A DNA stretch of 38,256 nucleotides, taken from NCBI GenBank assembly GCA_013151835.1, contig JAADHK010000141.1, positions 1 through 38,256 of the forward strand, written 5' to 3'. The position numbers and the translations under genes are program-made. Source of the stretch: Deltaproteobacteria bacterium (GTDB lineage: Bacteria; Desulfobacterota; Desulfobacteria; Desulfobacterales; Desulfosalsimonadaceae). Positions 16,005-24,747 of this stretch are shown here, piece after piece (the stretch's first letter is position 1; each line of letters opens with the position of its first letter). The notes under the pieces were generated by a model that worked only from the letters and a program-made list of their open reading frames with translations, did no database searches and had not been told where the DNA came from.

Positions 16005-17077
16005 CGGTTATCCATCGTTATATCACGAGGCTTTTTTTCAAATACCTGGCGCTTGTTTTAGTCGCGGTGGTGACTCTTTATCTTTGTGTGGATTTTTTTG
16101 CGCGCATAGACAAGTTCATGGTGCGTGAAATAGATCCCATAAAAATCGTGTTCTATTTTATATACAAGATACCCCTGATCATTTCCCAAATAACGCCTGC
16201 GGGCATCCTGCTCGCGGTTCTTTCAGTATTCGGACTCATGGGGAGAAACAACGAGATCATAGCCCTTAAAAGCGGAGGGGTAAGCCCGTTTTACCTGCTC
16301 AGGCCGGTAATCGTCATCGGGATTGTTTTAACTCTGTTTCTCTTCGTGTTTTCCGAGATCATCGTGCCAGTGACGACCGCCAGGGCCAACCGGATAGCCA
16401 TGGGCGAGAAAAAACAAAAGCGCGCTCTCGAATCCATGCAAAATAATATCTGGATCAGGCAAAAAAACGGCATTGTGCATGTCAAGTATGTGAGCCCGAC
16501 GGACAGGAGCCTGCTCGGAGTGACACTCTATGATTTTGATTCATCGTTTAACCTTGTGCGCCGGGTGGACGCCAGGTCCGCAACCTGGGAGAAAAATGGC
16601 TGGGTCTTTTCCAATGCCCTTGTCCAGAGTTTTGACCATGCCGGCAAAGGAGGGAAAACCGGGTTTTTTGATCAAAAGAGGATATATCTTGATATTTTAC
16701 CCGATGAATTCAAACCTGTGGTAAAAGACACGGACGAGATGAGTTTTGCCTCGCTTCGAAATTACATCCGGCGCATGGAAGCCGATGGGTATGACGCCAC
16801 CCATTACAGGGTCGATCTTGATGCCAAGTTAGCATTCCCCTTTGTCTGTCTTATTATGTGCCTCATGGGCTCCGGCATATCGCTTGCCGGAAAGGCAGTT
16901 GACGGCATGGCCGCAAGCTTCGGGTACGGCATCGTGATGGCCGCGATCTATTGGTCGGCATACAGCTTCTGCCTTTCGCTCGGTTACGGCGGCGTACTCC
17001 CGCCGGTTATCGCGGCGTGGACTGTGAATATTCTCTTTTTCTGCGCCGCAGCAATCCTCATATTGCGCCTTGAATAG
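16001..17077 (+). CDS. lptG: LPS export permease LptG
   Basis: A 358-residue YjgP/YjgQ-family protein, partner of LptF in LPS transport. Four-base overlap with lptF makes equal production likely. The family segment GRNNEIIALKSGGVSP (about 82-97) is present, the N-terminal helices are at about 12-34, 55-78 and 98-122, and three helices follow residue 270. The middle part, WIRQKNGIVHVKYV onward, is the periplasmic domain. Length matches E. coli LptG (360). lptB, lptC and lptA are not in this window. Confidence 0.92.
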   Translation: MTVIHRYITRLFFKYLALVLVAVVTLYLCVDFFARIDKFMVREIDPIKIVFYFIYKIPLIISQITPAGILLAVLSVFGLMGRNNEIIALKSGGVSPFYLLRPVIVIGIVLTLFLFVFSEIIVPVTTARANRIAMGEKKQKRALESMQNNIWIRQKNGIVHVKYVSPTDRSLLGVTLYDFDSSFNLVRRVDARSATWEKNGWVFSNALVQSFDHAGKGGKTGFFDQKRIYLDILPDEFKPVVKDTDEMSFASLRNYIRRMEADGYDATHYRVDLDAKLAFPFVCLIMCLMGSGISLAGKAVDGMAASFGYGIVMAAIYWSAYSFCLSLGYGGVLPPVIAAWTVNILFFCAAAILILRLE

Positions 17078-17084
17078 GTAGCCC

Positions 17085-18263
17085 ATGGGTCTTTTTTATC
17101 AAAATATTGAAAAGATCATGAACGGCCCGTCCGGGCCTGACAGGGGCATGACTGAAAGGGCGCTGTCCCTGATGTCATATATTTACGGGGGACTGATCCG
17201 GCTCAGAAACAACCTCTATGACAGGCGCATGCTCCCGGTAAACAGGCTGTCATGTCCCGTGATCTCGGTGGGCAATATCAGCGCGGGCGGTACCGGCAAG
17301 ACGCCAATGACTGTTTATATTGCGCGAATGTTGCGTAACCGGGGTCTGCGGCCGGTCATCGTGAGCCGTGGCTACGGGGGGGAAGGCGTGAAGCACGGGG
17401 CCGTTGTCAGCGACGGGAACAGGCTGTTATGCGGCCCGGATATCTCGGGGGACGAGCCGTATCTCATGGCGTCCGCTCTTTTTGGAGTTCCGGTGCTGGT
17501 CGGCGCGGACAGGTTCAGGAGCGGGTCTGTTGCAATAACCAGGTTTTCGCCATCCGTGATTATTTTAGATGACGGGTTTCAGCACCGGCGCCTTTTTCGG
17601 GATGTGGATCTCGTCCTGGCGGACGACCGTAAATTTCTCGGAAACATGCGCCTGATTCCCAGGGGTATGCTCAGGGAGCCGGTCTCTTCTTTATCGCGTG
17701 CGGATGCGCTTATCCTTACCCGGACCGGGGATACGCCGGTCTCCATTGTGCGAGCAAAAGCATGTGCGCCCGGGAAATCGGTTTTTGTTTCAACACATGT
17801 CCCGGTATGTTACGGAATATTTAAGGGTAGCGCCCCGCTTTTTGCCGGGATTGAGGAGCGAAACAAGGCACAGCGCCTTGATGTTTTGCGGACAGCCCGG
17901 GTATTCGGATTTTCAGGGATCGCTCAAAATGATGAGTTTTTGCGAACCATCAAGGATGTGTCGGGAAGCCTGGCCGGGTTTGTTACCTTTTCCGACCATC
18001 ATCCATACACGGACGGCGAGCTTTTGCGGATATCGCAAACAGCCCGGGAAAAATCGGCCGATTATATTGTCACGACCCGCAAGGATTACGTGCGGGCCGC
18101 AGGCCGTATCCCAGGGGAAATTCCAGTGGCTGTGATCGACGTGGAAATTTCGTTTCCAGGGGAGTCGGCCATGCGGTTTGCGGAGTTTGTGGCCGAAAAA
18201 ATTTCAGAAGCGTCCTTAATGTTGCCGGGGACGCATTTATCGGAGGCTGGTGACGATGCATAA
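17085..18263 (+). CDS. lpxK: Tetraacyldisaccharide 4'-kinase LpxK
   Basis: A 392-residue lipid A biosynthesis kinase that phosphorylates the 4' position of the tetraacyl disaccharide at the inner-membrane face. The P-loop SVGNISAGGTGKTP is at 61-74, followed by SRGYGG and by LDDGFQHRR (about 165-174), both LpxK hallmarks. An N-terminal hydrophobic/amphipathic helix (about 25-45) anchors it to the membrane. It is somewhat longer than E. coli LpxK (328), with an extended N-terminus and a C-terminal tail. It starts 7 bases after lptG, grouping LPS synthesis and export in one transcript. The last 8 bases overlap the kinase-like gene that follows. Confidence 0.94.
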   Translation: MGLFYQNIEKIMNGPSGPDRGMTERALSLMSYIYGGLIRLRNNLYDRRMLPVNRLSCPVISVGNISAGGTGKTPMTVYIARMLRNRGLRPVIVSRGYGGEGVKHGAVVSDGNRLLCGPDISGDEPYLMASALFGVPVLVGADRFRSGSVAITRFSPSVIILDDGFQHRRLFRDVDLVLADDRKFLGNMRLIPRGMLREPVSSLSRADALILTRTGDTPVSIVRAKACAPGKSVFVSTHVPVCYGIFKGSAPLFAGIEERNKAQRLDVLRTARVFGFSGIAQNDEFLRTIKDVSGSLAGFVTFSDHHPYTDGELLRISQTAREKSADYIVTTRKDYVRAAGRIPGEIPVAVIDVEISFPGESAMRFAEFVAEKISEASLMLPGTHLSEAGDDA

Positions 18264-18927
18264 AAACAGGCCCTTTACACGGGCCGGGATTGTCCGTGGT
18301 CAGACAAAATTTCTGGCCCGGGGAAGATGGGCAAATGCCGACCTCATGTTGTGCCGTGTGGCCGGAAGCCACTGGGTGGTCAAGGATTTTTCCGCCTGCC
18401 CGGACCCGATAAAAAACACCTGGGGCGTATGGATGGTCCGGCGGGAGTTTAATGCTTTTTTGCGACTGGCCGGACTGGACGGGATACCGGCACAACCCTT
18501 TCTGGTTGACCGGTACGCAGTGGCCTACAGGTTCATGCCCGGAAAGACCCTTCGGGATATTTCACCTGATGTCCTGACGCGCGAATTTTTCCTTTCCTTC
18601 GAATCCCTGGTGCTTGAAATGCATGCAAGGGGGCTGGTTCATCTTGACCTGCGCAACCGACGCAATATTCTGTTTATGGACAACGGAAGGCCGGGTATCC
18701 TCGATTTCCAGTCGTATATTAATCTTTGTTTCGTCCCCGGCTTTCTCCACAGGCTTTTAAAGGAAATCGATCTTTCCGGCGTGTACAAGATCTGGAATAA
18801 CAGCCGGCCGGACCTTATGGACAAAGCCCGCATGGACCGGCTTTTCGCCATGAACCGAAAACGGGGGCTCTGGGTCTTGAAGGGGTATCCCATGGGGACT
18901 AAGGGGAGACGCAGGGGTGAAGAATGA
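18256..18927 (+). CDS. Small LPS-kinase-like (WaaP/RIO-type) protein
   Basis: A 223-residue protein with a complete kinase residue set: K43 (VVKDF), E64 (RREFNAF), catalytic D131 and N137 in HLDLRNRRN, and metal-binding D150 in ILDFQS. No glycine-rich loop is obvious before K43. The overall pattern is that of WaaP/KdkA/InaA-type lipopolysaccharide kinases or RIO-like kinases. Position directly after lpxK, with overlapping reading frames, makes phosphorylation of lipid A core or Kdo the best guess. ATG 18256 is preferred over GTG 18250 because GGAGG (18242-18246) sits 9 rather than 3 bases away. The substrate is inferred from neighbourhood only. Confidence 0.7.
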   Translation: MHKNRPFTRAGIVRGQTKFLARGRWANADLMLCRVAGSHWVVKDFSACPDPIKNTWGVWMVRREFNAFLRLAGLDGIPAQPFLVDRYAVAYRFMPGKTLRDISPDVLTREFFLSFESLVLEMHARGLVHLDLRNRRNILFMDNGRPGILDFQSYINLCFVPGFLHRLLKEIDLSGVYKIWNNSRPDLMDKARMDRLFAMNRKRGLWVLKGYPMGTKGRRRGEE

Positions 18928-19067
18928 CGGCTCCGCAAAAATACCGTGCGCGGGATAATCAGCCTTTAACGAAGTTGTCGGTCGTGTTCTTAAACGAGCG
19001 ATTCGTACAGCTTTTGTGTGACAACACGAGGGTGAGGCTGCGTAATTATAGATGTCGACTCTACATC

Positions 19068-19550
19068 CTACGCAAACATCTTTTTAGCCACCGTTGCCAC
19101 CCGTTCGCCCAGTTTTTCCGCATTGGCGACAGCGTCGGTATCGGGCGCGCCCACGCAGGCCGTGCCGTAATGACCGGTGGCTGACATTGGATCACCGACG
19201 ATGATCATGCCGTAAATAAGCATGCAGCATATGATCGACATCATGGTGGTCTCCTTTCCGCCCGTGGGGTCACCGGAAGTGGCAAAGGCGGCGCCGATCT
19301 TTCCCTCCATCTTCTTGCGCGTTCCCACGAAATCGTCGAATACCTTTTTAAGCCCGGCGGCCATGACTCCGAAATACACGGGTGAGCCCGCGATAACGCC
19401 CGAAGCCTCAAGAAAATCATTTTTTGTCACATCCGTGGCGGACCTTAAGATCGGCTCCGCCCCTTCCACCGACAAAACACCCCGGCCTATGGCCTCGGCC
19501 ATTTTTTTGGTATTTCCGCCCTTGGAATAATAAAGAATCAGGATTTTCAT
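19068..19550 (-). CDS. Flavodoxin-fold protein
   Basis: A 160-residue flavodoxin-like FMN-binding protein. The N-terminus LILYYSKGGNTKKMAEAIGRG (3-23) is the phosphate-binding loop, SPVYFG (about 56-61) the isoalloxazine-side loop, and AFATSG (88-93) the second. This pattern is nearer to WrbA / NAD(P)H-quinone oxidoreductase-like flavodoxins than to classical electron-transfer ones. Two adjacent cysteines sit in an unusually hydrophobic insert, SIICCMLIYGMIIVG. GGGAGG precedes the ATG, and the start overlaps the TerC gene stop by 4 bases, so the two are co-expressed. Confidence 0.88.
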   Translation of the reverse strand: MKILILYYSKGGNTKKMAEAIGRGVLSVEGAEPILRSATDVTKNDFLEASGVIAGSPVYFGVMAAGLKKVFDDFVGTRKKMEGKIGAAFATSGDPTGGKETTMMSIICCMLIYGMIIVGDPMSATGHYGTACVGAPDTDAVANAEKLGERVATVAKKMFA

Positions 19551-20266
19551 GATTTGTCCTCCCGTGATGGTTTTTGTATGCGAAGGTTTAACATTTCAAC
19601 ACATAGGGAAAAGGCCATGGCAAAATAGATGTAGCCCCTGTTGATATGGCGGCCGAATCCCTCGGCGATGAGGAATATGCCCACGAGGATCAGAAACGAG
19701 AATGCCAGCATCTGGATCGTGGGATGCTCCATGACAAAACGGCTGACCGCGTTGGTAAACACGAGCATCAGTATAACGGATACGACAATGGCGATGATCA
19801 TGATCCATAGGTGTTGGGCCATGCCAATGGCGGTGATGACGCTGTCTAGTGAAAAGACGATGTCTAATATCATTATCTGGACCACGGCGGAAGTAAATGT
19901 AATTCCGGCAAAGTCGTTTGTCGATTCTTTTTTTGCGCCCTCGACCCTTTCATGAATCTCGGCCGTGGCCTTGCCCAGTAAAAAGAGCCCCCCTCCCACC
20001 AGAACGATATCCTTGCCCGACACTGTGTGCCCTAAAATCGTGAAAAGCGGGACTGTAAGCTTTAATATCCAGGCAAGCACCAGAAGCAGCGCAATCCGGC
20101 TGATCATGGCAAGCCCGATCCCCAGCCTTCGCGCCGATCGCTGCCGCCGTTCTTCCACCCTTGAGGTGACCACTATGATAAACACGATGTTGTCGATGCC
20201 GAGCACAAGCTCAAGGCCGGTCAGGGTAAGCAACGCAGCGATGTTTTCGGGAGTTAGAAGTTCCAT
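19547..20266 (-). CDS. TerC/YkoY-family integral membrane protein
   Basis: A 239-residue membrane protein with about seven helices. Conserved acidic residues lie in membrane segments LGIDNIVF (D25) and ILDIVFSLDSV (D134, D140), the TerC-family signature. Members export manganese or contribute to metal loading of exported enzymes; some are linked to tellurite resistance, but no other ter gene is here, so a tellurite role is not supported. The Shine-Dalgarno is poor. tRNA-Arg lies 13 bases upstream on the same strand, so this gene may be read through from mltD and the tRNA. Confidence 0.88.
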   Translation of the reverse strand: MELLTPENIAALLTLTGLELVLGIDNIVFIIVVTSRVEERRQRSARRLGIGLAMISRIALLLVLAWILKLTVPLFTILGHTVSGKDIVLVGGGLFLLGKATAEIHERVEGAKKESTNDFAGITFTSAVVQIMILDIVFSLDSVITAIGMAQHLWIMIIAIVVSVILMLVFTNAVSRFVMEHPTIQMLAFSFLILVGIFLIAEGFGRHINRGYIYFAMAFSLCVEMLNLRIQKPSREDKS

Positions 20267-20279
20267 AAGTCACTGATAT

Positions 20280-20355
20280 TGGTGCCCCCGGCAGGAATCG
20301 GACCTGCGGCGCATGGATTAGGAATCCATTGCTCTATCCACTGAGCTACGGGGGC
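20280..20355 (-). tRNA. tRNA-Arg (CCT anticodon)
   Basis: A complete 76-base cloverleaf with acceptor GCCCCCG pairing CGGGGGC, D arm AGCTCAGTGGATAGAGC, anticodon loop TTCCTAA (CCT, reads AGG), T arm with GGTCCGATTCC, and encoded CCA. It lies between mltD and the TerC gene on the same strand, 14 bases from the mltD stop. Confidence 0.97.
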
Positions 20356-20369
20356 GATGATAGGTCGCG

Positions 20370-22238
20370 TTATTCCACGAAAAGAGTCTGGCCGGGATAA
20401 ATACGGCTCTTATTGGACAGATGATTGAGTCGGAGCAGGCGGTCTAAATCCATATTATGTTTCTTTGCAATTGTAAACGGGGAATCGCCCTGCTTCACAC
20501 GGTAAATATTGAGGCGTTGGCTGTTGCGGCCCGGTATGAGGAGCTTCTGCCCGATGTGCAGGTTTACGGACTTCAGGTTGTTTAACTTTTTTATCCGCCC
20601 GGTAGTCGTCTGGTAGCGTTTTGCCAGCACCCATAGGGAGTCGCCCCGGCGGACCCGGTATGTACTGATTTTCGGGGGCAGGGCGATTTTGCCTCTTGCC
20701 GCAAAAACACCGGTTTGGGGAATTTTCAATAACTGACCCGCAACAATATAGTTTTTACGGAAAATATTATTGTACCATGCGATTTTGCGCGACGTTGTGT
20801 GATACCGTCGCGCGATGGTCGAAAGGGTTTCGCCGGGCCGGACCCTGTGGTAGACGATGTTGTTGGGGCTCTGATAATATTCTGGTATCTTGTCGATTTT
20901 GGCCAGCACTATAGCCTGTGATTCCGGCGGCAGTTTGAGCATGTATTCATGGTTCGGCAGCACCTTGTACCGCAGCTCGGGGTTTAAGTCGAGCAATTTT
21001 TGTTCATTGATCCCGCAGGTTTTGGCAATGTCCTTGATCGATGCCTGCCGGTCGAGCTTGACCTCGGCAAAAGTTATCGCGGGATCGACTTCTATATCCG
21101 CCATTCCGTATTTGTCAAGATTCTTTACGATCTGGAGCGTGGCCAGAAATTTGGGGACATATCTTGCTGTCTCATAGGGGAGCCGTTGGTAGAGATCCCA
21201 GAAATCATCCAGATAATTGACGTTTTGATTTCGGATGACCCTGAGAACCCGGCCTTCGCCGCAATTATATGCCGCAAGAACGGTTTCCCAATCCCCGAAA
21301 ATCTCATGGAGTTCCTTTAAATATTCGATGGCCGCCTTTGTCGCCTTGTAGGGGTCGAGCCGCTCGTCAACGTACCGGTCCCGCTTGAGACCGTATTTGT
21401 AACCGGTTGATGCAATGAACTGCCAGAGACCGAGGGCGCGTGCGTTGGATAGCGCCCGGATTTTAAATCCGCTTTCGATCAGAGGGAGCCAGGAAAGCTC
21501 CGGCGGCAGGCCTGCCTTTTTCAGTTCTTCTAATATAAAAGGACGGTAGCGGCCGGATCGTTTGTATGAATTGATGAAAAACTTGCGGCTGTTCCCTTCG
21601 GTAAGTGCTTTCAGTTCTTTTTCGACATGGGAGTTTTCCACAAGGGGTATGGCATTATGGTTCCCCTTCACGGTGGTGTAGCGGGATGCGTAAATTTCCA
21701 GTATCCGCTTGGAAATCATGAACCTGAGATCGTCTTTCTGCTGGATGTATTTCGGGTCGTCTGACGTATTCGCATCGGTTATGAGTGCATATGCTTTGTC
21801 AAGGGAATCAAGCGCGTTGTCCATGTCGCCCTTTTGCCAGAAATCCTGTGATGACTGGTAAAACTCCAGGGATTTGTCGAACTTGGACTGTATATACATG
21901 CCGCCTGTGCTTTCCGGAGCGCTTTCAACGGCATCCTCGGCCCGGGTGACGGTCTCCGTGGCGCTTGTATCCGGGGTTCCGGTTTCGGCGGTGGCCTCCT
22001 CCAGGGGGATCAGTGGCAGAAATTCGATCTCTTCAGATGAAGGGGGAAGGGAGACCGGGGCCAACCGGGTATTGGAATCCACGGGTTGGGAAGCACGACT
22101 CTTCATGCCGGGTAAAGGCGCAGTTGCGTCAGGACGGCCGTTTAAGGCCGCACATCCGGAAAAGAGGAACGTCAGGCCGAGCAACAGGCCGAAAAAAACA
22201 ATCGCTGCTCCCTTTATTTCAAGTGAAATTATTTTCAT
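20370..22238 (-). CDS. mltD: MltD-type membrane-bound lytic murein transglycosylase with three LysM domains
   Basis: A 622-residue lipoprotein that cleaves peptidoglycan glycan strands to 1,6-anhydro-muropeptides. The signal peptide ends in the lipobox LFSGC (C29). A low-complexity Pro/Ser/Thr/Glu linker (35-115) precedes a helical region, then the SLT domain (about 235-370) with catalytic E255 in LPLIESGF, ALGLWQFI (269-275) and AYNCGEGRV (323-331). Three LysM peptidoglycan-binding domains occupy about 464-507, 527-569 and 579-621. E. coli MltD has 452 residues and two LysM domains, so this one is larger, mainly in the N-terminal spacer. No Shine-Dalgarno is evident before the ATG. A promoter candidate is at 22305-22333. 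Confidence 0.94.
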   Translation of the reverse strand: MKIISLEIKGAAIVFFGLLLGLTFLFSGCAALNGRPDATAPLPGMKSRASQPVDSNTRLAPVSLPPSSEEIEFLPLIPLEEATAETGTPDTSATETVTRAEDAVESAPESTGGMYIQSKFDKSLEFYQSSQDFWQKGDMDNALDSLDKAYALITDANTSDDPKYIQQKDDLRFMISKRILEIYASRYTTVKGNHNAIPLVENSHVEKELKALTEGNSRKFFINSYKRSGRYRPFILEELKKAGLPPELSWLPLIESGFKIRALSNARALGLWQFIASTGYKYGLKRDRYVDERLDPYKATKAAIEYLKELHEIFGDWETVLAAYNCGEGRVLRVIRNQNVNYLDDFWDLYQRLPYETARYVPKFLATLQIVKNLDKYGMADIEVDPAITFAEVKLDRQASIKDIAKTCGINEQKLLDLNPELRYKVLPNHEYMLKLPPESQAIVLAKIDKIPEYYQSPNNIVYHRVRPGETLSTIARRYHTTSRKIAWYNNIFRKNYIVAGQLLKIPQTGVFAARGKIALPPKISTYRVRRGDSLWVLAKRYQTTTGRIKKLNNLKSVNLHIGQKLLIPGRNSQRLNIYRVKQGDSPFTIAKKHNMDLDRLLRLNHLSNKSRIYPGQTLFVE

Positions 22239-22304
22239 CTATTTTTAGTATAACTACCTGATTTATTGTTAAATAAATTAAAATTCAGCATAAATAATTG
22301 CCTT

Positions 22305-22333
22305 AAAATAGCCTAAGCGCCCATGGGTGTCAA
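22305..22333 (-). promoter_or_regulatory. Putative sigma-70 promoter of mltD
   Basis: On the minus strand a perfect TTGACA (22333-22328) and TATTTT (22310-22305) are separated by 17 bases, about 66 bases before the mltD start. The AT-rich leader that follows contains no gene. Confidence 0.6.
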
Positions 22334-22461
22334 GACTTTCCGGCTGTTTCGCATTGTATCCGGTTTCCGGGGTGTAAGCCCCTCCCTGGCGTGGAGATTC
22401 GTGAGCCGATTCGATTTTTTTCGCTGTAATGGATATATTTTCAAAAAAAATGAAATTTAAC

Positions 22462-22490
22462 TTGAAATACGATTTTTCATTTGTTAATAA
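22462..22490 (+). promoter_or_regulatory. Putative sigma-70 promoter of the tRNA-tuf operon
   Basis: TTGAAA (22462-22467) and TAATAA (22485-22490), spacer 17 bases, in an AT-rich stretch 38 bases before tRNA-Thr(TGT). GGACGAC after the -10 could be part of a stringent-type discriminator. It diverges from the mltD promoter. Confidence 0.6.
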
Positions 22491-22527
22491 GGACGACTTT
22501 ATGGGAACTACTTGGATACACTAAGAG

Positions 22528-22603
22528 GCCAGCGTAGCTCAGCTGGTAGAGCTACTGATTTGTAATCAGTGGGTCGGGGGTTCGAGTCCCTCCGCTGGCT
22601 CCA
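22528..22603 (+). tRNA. tRNA-Thr (TGT anticodon)
   Basis: A complete cloverleaf with acceptor GCCAGCG/CGCTGGC, anticodon stem ACTGA/TCAGT around TTTGTAA (TGT), T arm GGGGGTTCGAGTCCC, and encoded CCA. First of four tRNAs before tuf. Confidence 0.97.
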
Positions 22604-22695
22604 GACCGGATGCTTTAGAAAATATGCTTCAGGGCTTTTCCCATGGGTTTTTAAAGACTCGTGTTTGTATCCATTGCTCTGGCGACATAAAATCT

Positions 22696-22780
22696 GGTGG
22701 GGTTCCCGAGCGGCCAAAGGGAGCAGACTGTAAATCTGCCGGCGAAGCCTTCGGAGGTTCGAATCCTCCCCCCACCACCA
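22696..22780 (+). tRNA. tRNA-Tyr (GTA anticodon)
   Basis: An 85-base class II tRNA with acceptor GGTGGGG/CCCCACC, anticodon loop CTGTAAA (GTA), a long variable arm GCGAAGCCTTCG, T arm GGAGGTTCGAATCCTCC, and encoded CCA. Confidence 0.97.
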
Positions 22781-22944
22781 TCGTAAAACCGGAGGTTTGA
22801 TGTAGGAGATTCCTGCGGGACGGGAATTGCTATAAACTACACGGCTATAAATTCCAAATCCTATAAAATGGTTATATTTGAATCTGCCTGAAGTATAATC
22901 GGCGGTTTTGGATTTTTGCGTGATCAGGCAGGTGGCAGGACCGG

Positions 22945-23020
<76 letters not shown>

Positions 23021-23032
23021 GATATTTTTTGT

Positions 23033-23109
23033 GCCCACGTAGCTCAGCAGGTAGAGCGCTTCCTTGGTAAGGAAGAGGTTCACCGGTTCAATTCCGGTCG
23101 TGGGCTCCA
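23033..23109 (+). tRNA. tRNA-Thr (GGT anticodon)
   Basis: Acceptor GCCCACG/CGTGGGC, anticodon stem CTTCC/GGAAG around TTGGTAA (GGT), T arm ACCGGTTCAATTCCGGT, encoded CCA. It sits 12 bases after tRNA-Gly and 68 bases before tuf. Confidence 0.97.
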
Positions 23110-23177
23110 TTTGTACAATGCAGAAACCGGGTTGATAGAATACAGGATGCTACCAAAACACGGGGAGGACGATTACA

Positions 23178-24368
23178 ATGTCAAAGAAAAAGTTTGAGCG
23201 GACCAAGCCGCATGTAAACGTGGGAACGATCGGGCACATCGATCACGGGAAGACCCTGACGGCAGCGATCACAAAACACTGCGGTCTGAAGGGAATGGCG
23301 GAATTTATTCCGTTCGACAAGATCGACAAGGCTCCCGAGGAAAAGGCCCGTGGAATCACAATCGCCACGGCGCATGTGGAATACGAGACAGCCACCCGTC
23401 ATTACGCCCACGTGGACTGTCCGGGACATGCCGATTATATCAAAAACATGATCACGGGAGCGGCACAGATGGACGGCGCCATCCTCGTGGTGGGCGCCGA
23501 CGACGGTCCCATGCCCCAGACCCGGGAGCATATTCTTCTGGCCCGTCAGGTGGGAGTTCCCCGTATCGTGGTTTTTTTGAACAAATGCGATATGGTGGAC
23601 GACGAAGAGCTGATCGAGCTTGTGGAACTTGAATTGCGCGAGCTTTTGAGCTCCTACGATTTTCCCGGCGACGACACGCCTATTATAAAGGGGAGCGCGC
23701 TCAAGGCCCTTGAGAGCGATGATCCCGACTCTGAAGCGGCCAAGTGTGTTTTCGAGCTTCTGGACGCCGTCGACTCTTATATTCCCGAGCCCAAGCGCGA
23801 TATTGACAAGCCTTTTCTCATGCCCATCGAGGATGTTTTTTCCATCTCGGGTCGTGGAACGGTTGTCACGGGTCGCGTGGACCGCGGTATAATCCACGTG
23901 AACGATAAGGTCGAACTCGTTGGAATCACCCCGACCGCAAATACTGTTTGCACAGGGGTCGAGATGTTCCGCAAACTTCTGGACGAAGGCCGGGCCGGAG
24001 ATAATGTGGGCCTTCTGCTTCGCGGAACAAAGCGTGACGAAGTCGAGCGCGGTCAGGTTGTTGCCGCTCCCGGATCGATCACACCGCATACGAAGTTCAA
24101 GGCCGAGGTTTATGTGCTGAGCAAGGATGAAGGCGGGCGTCACACGCCGTTCTTCTCCGGTTACCGTCCCCAGTTCTATTTCCGGACAACGGACGTTACC
24201 GGTATCGTGACCCTGCCTGAAGGCGTGGAAATGGTCATGCCCGGCGACAATGTTACCGTGGAAGCCAATTTGATCACCCCCATCGCCATGGAGAAGGAAC
24301 TTCGGTTCGCGATCCGCGAAGGCGGCCGTACGGTCGGCGCCGGCGTTGTCAGTGAAATCATAGAGTAA
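23178..24368 (+). CDS. tuf: Elongation factor Tu
   Basis: A 396-residue translational GTPase that carries aminoacyl-tRNA to the ribosome. P-loop GHIDHGKT (19-26), RGITI (59-63), DCPGH (80-84) and NKCD (135-138) are all present, with catalytic H84. The P-loop has isoleucine where most EF-Tu proteins have valine. GGGGAGG lies about 9 bases before the ATG. It follows four tRNA genes in the same order as the E. coli tufB operon. Its first 76 coding bases and 15 bases upstream are identical to the second tuf at the window end (38166-38256), a sign of gene conversion. Confidence 0.98.
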   Translation: MSKKKFERTKPHVNVGTIGHIDHGKTLTAAITKHCGLKGMAEFIPFDKIDKAPEEKARGITIATAHVEYETATRHYAHVDCPGHADYIKNMITGAAQMDGAILVVGADDGPMPQTREHILLARQVGVPRIVVFLNKCDMVDDEELIELVELELRELLSSYDFPGDDTPIIKGSALKALESDDPDSEAAKCVFELLDAVDSYIPEPKRDIDKPFLMPIEDVFSISGRGTVVTGRVDRGIIHVNDKVELVGITPTANTVCTGVEMFRKLLDEGRAGDNVGLLLRGTKRDEVERGQVVAAPGSITPHTKFKAEVYVLSKDEGGRHTPFFSGYRPQFYFRTTDVTGIVTLPEGVEMVMPGDNVTVEANLITPIAMEKELRFAIREGGRTVGAGVVSEIIE

Positions 24369-24389
24369 ACAAGAGACTGGAGTAGAGAA

Positions 24390-24539
24390 GTGAGAGTAAA
24401 AGTTACCCTTGCGTGCAAGGAATGTAAACGGCGGAACTATTCGACCACGAAGAACAAGCAGACGACGCCGGACCGCCTGGAATTCAAAAAGTACTGCAGA
24501 TTCTGCAGGATACATACCCCGCATCGAGAAATAAAATAG
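24390..24539 (+). CDS. rpmG: 50S ribosomal protein L33
   Basis: A 49-residue protein missed by long-ORF criteria. It starts at GTG 24390 with GGAG 8 bases upstream and reads [20 protein letters not shown] four-cysteine zinc ribbon is formed by CKEC and CRFC, the C+ form of L33. It lies between tuf and tRNA-Trp / secE, its usual position in bacteria. The conserved ends and context make the call firm. Confidence 0.95.
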   Translation: MRVKVTLACKECKRRNYSTTKNKQTTPDRLEFKKYCRFCRIHTPHREIK

Positions 24540-24557
24540 ATGCATTTTTTTTAATAC

Positions 24558-24633
24558 AGGCCAGTAGCTCTAACGGCAGAGCGTCGGACTCCAAATCCGG
24601 GGGTTGGGGGTTCAAATCCCTCCTGGCCTGCCA
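24558..24633 (+). tRNA. tRNA-Trp (CCA anticodon)
   Basis: Acceptor AGGCCAG/CTGGCCT, anticodon loop CTCCAAA (CCA), T arm GGGGGTTCAAATCCC, discriminator G and encoded CCA. The position between rpmG and secE is common. The last bases, ggcctgccacaaaa, recur 18 bases further on. Confidence 0.97.
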
Positions 24634-24747
24634 CAAAATCTGGGCCTGCCACAAAAGTTGGCAGTGGAAAGCTTAAAAATTGCGATTCCGGATTCAATAT
24701 CTTTTCGTTATTGGCAATTTTGAGCGTTCAATACATTAGGAGCCGAA

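Noticed and set aside
18928-19067. Bidirectional terminator between the kinase and the flavodoxin gene
   Set aside because: The 140-base convergent gap was searched for a hairpin with a T-run; none convincing was found.
19547-20266. Tellurite-resistance operon
   Set aside because: Only a TerC-type protein is present; terA, terB, terD, terE and terZ are not, so a metal-export role is more likely.
22830-22880. Three TATAAA-like motifs between tRNA-Tyr and tRNA-Gly as an internal promoter
   Set aside because: No -35 element at 16-18 bases fits any of them; probably plain AT-rich spacer.
23181-24545. A 454-codon open frame antisense to tuf
   Set aside because: It mirrors the tuf codons on the other strand, extends over rpmG, and shows no domain or Shine-Dalgarno. 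Long antisense frames are common opposite high-GC3 genes.
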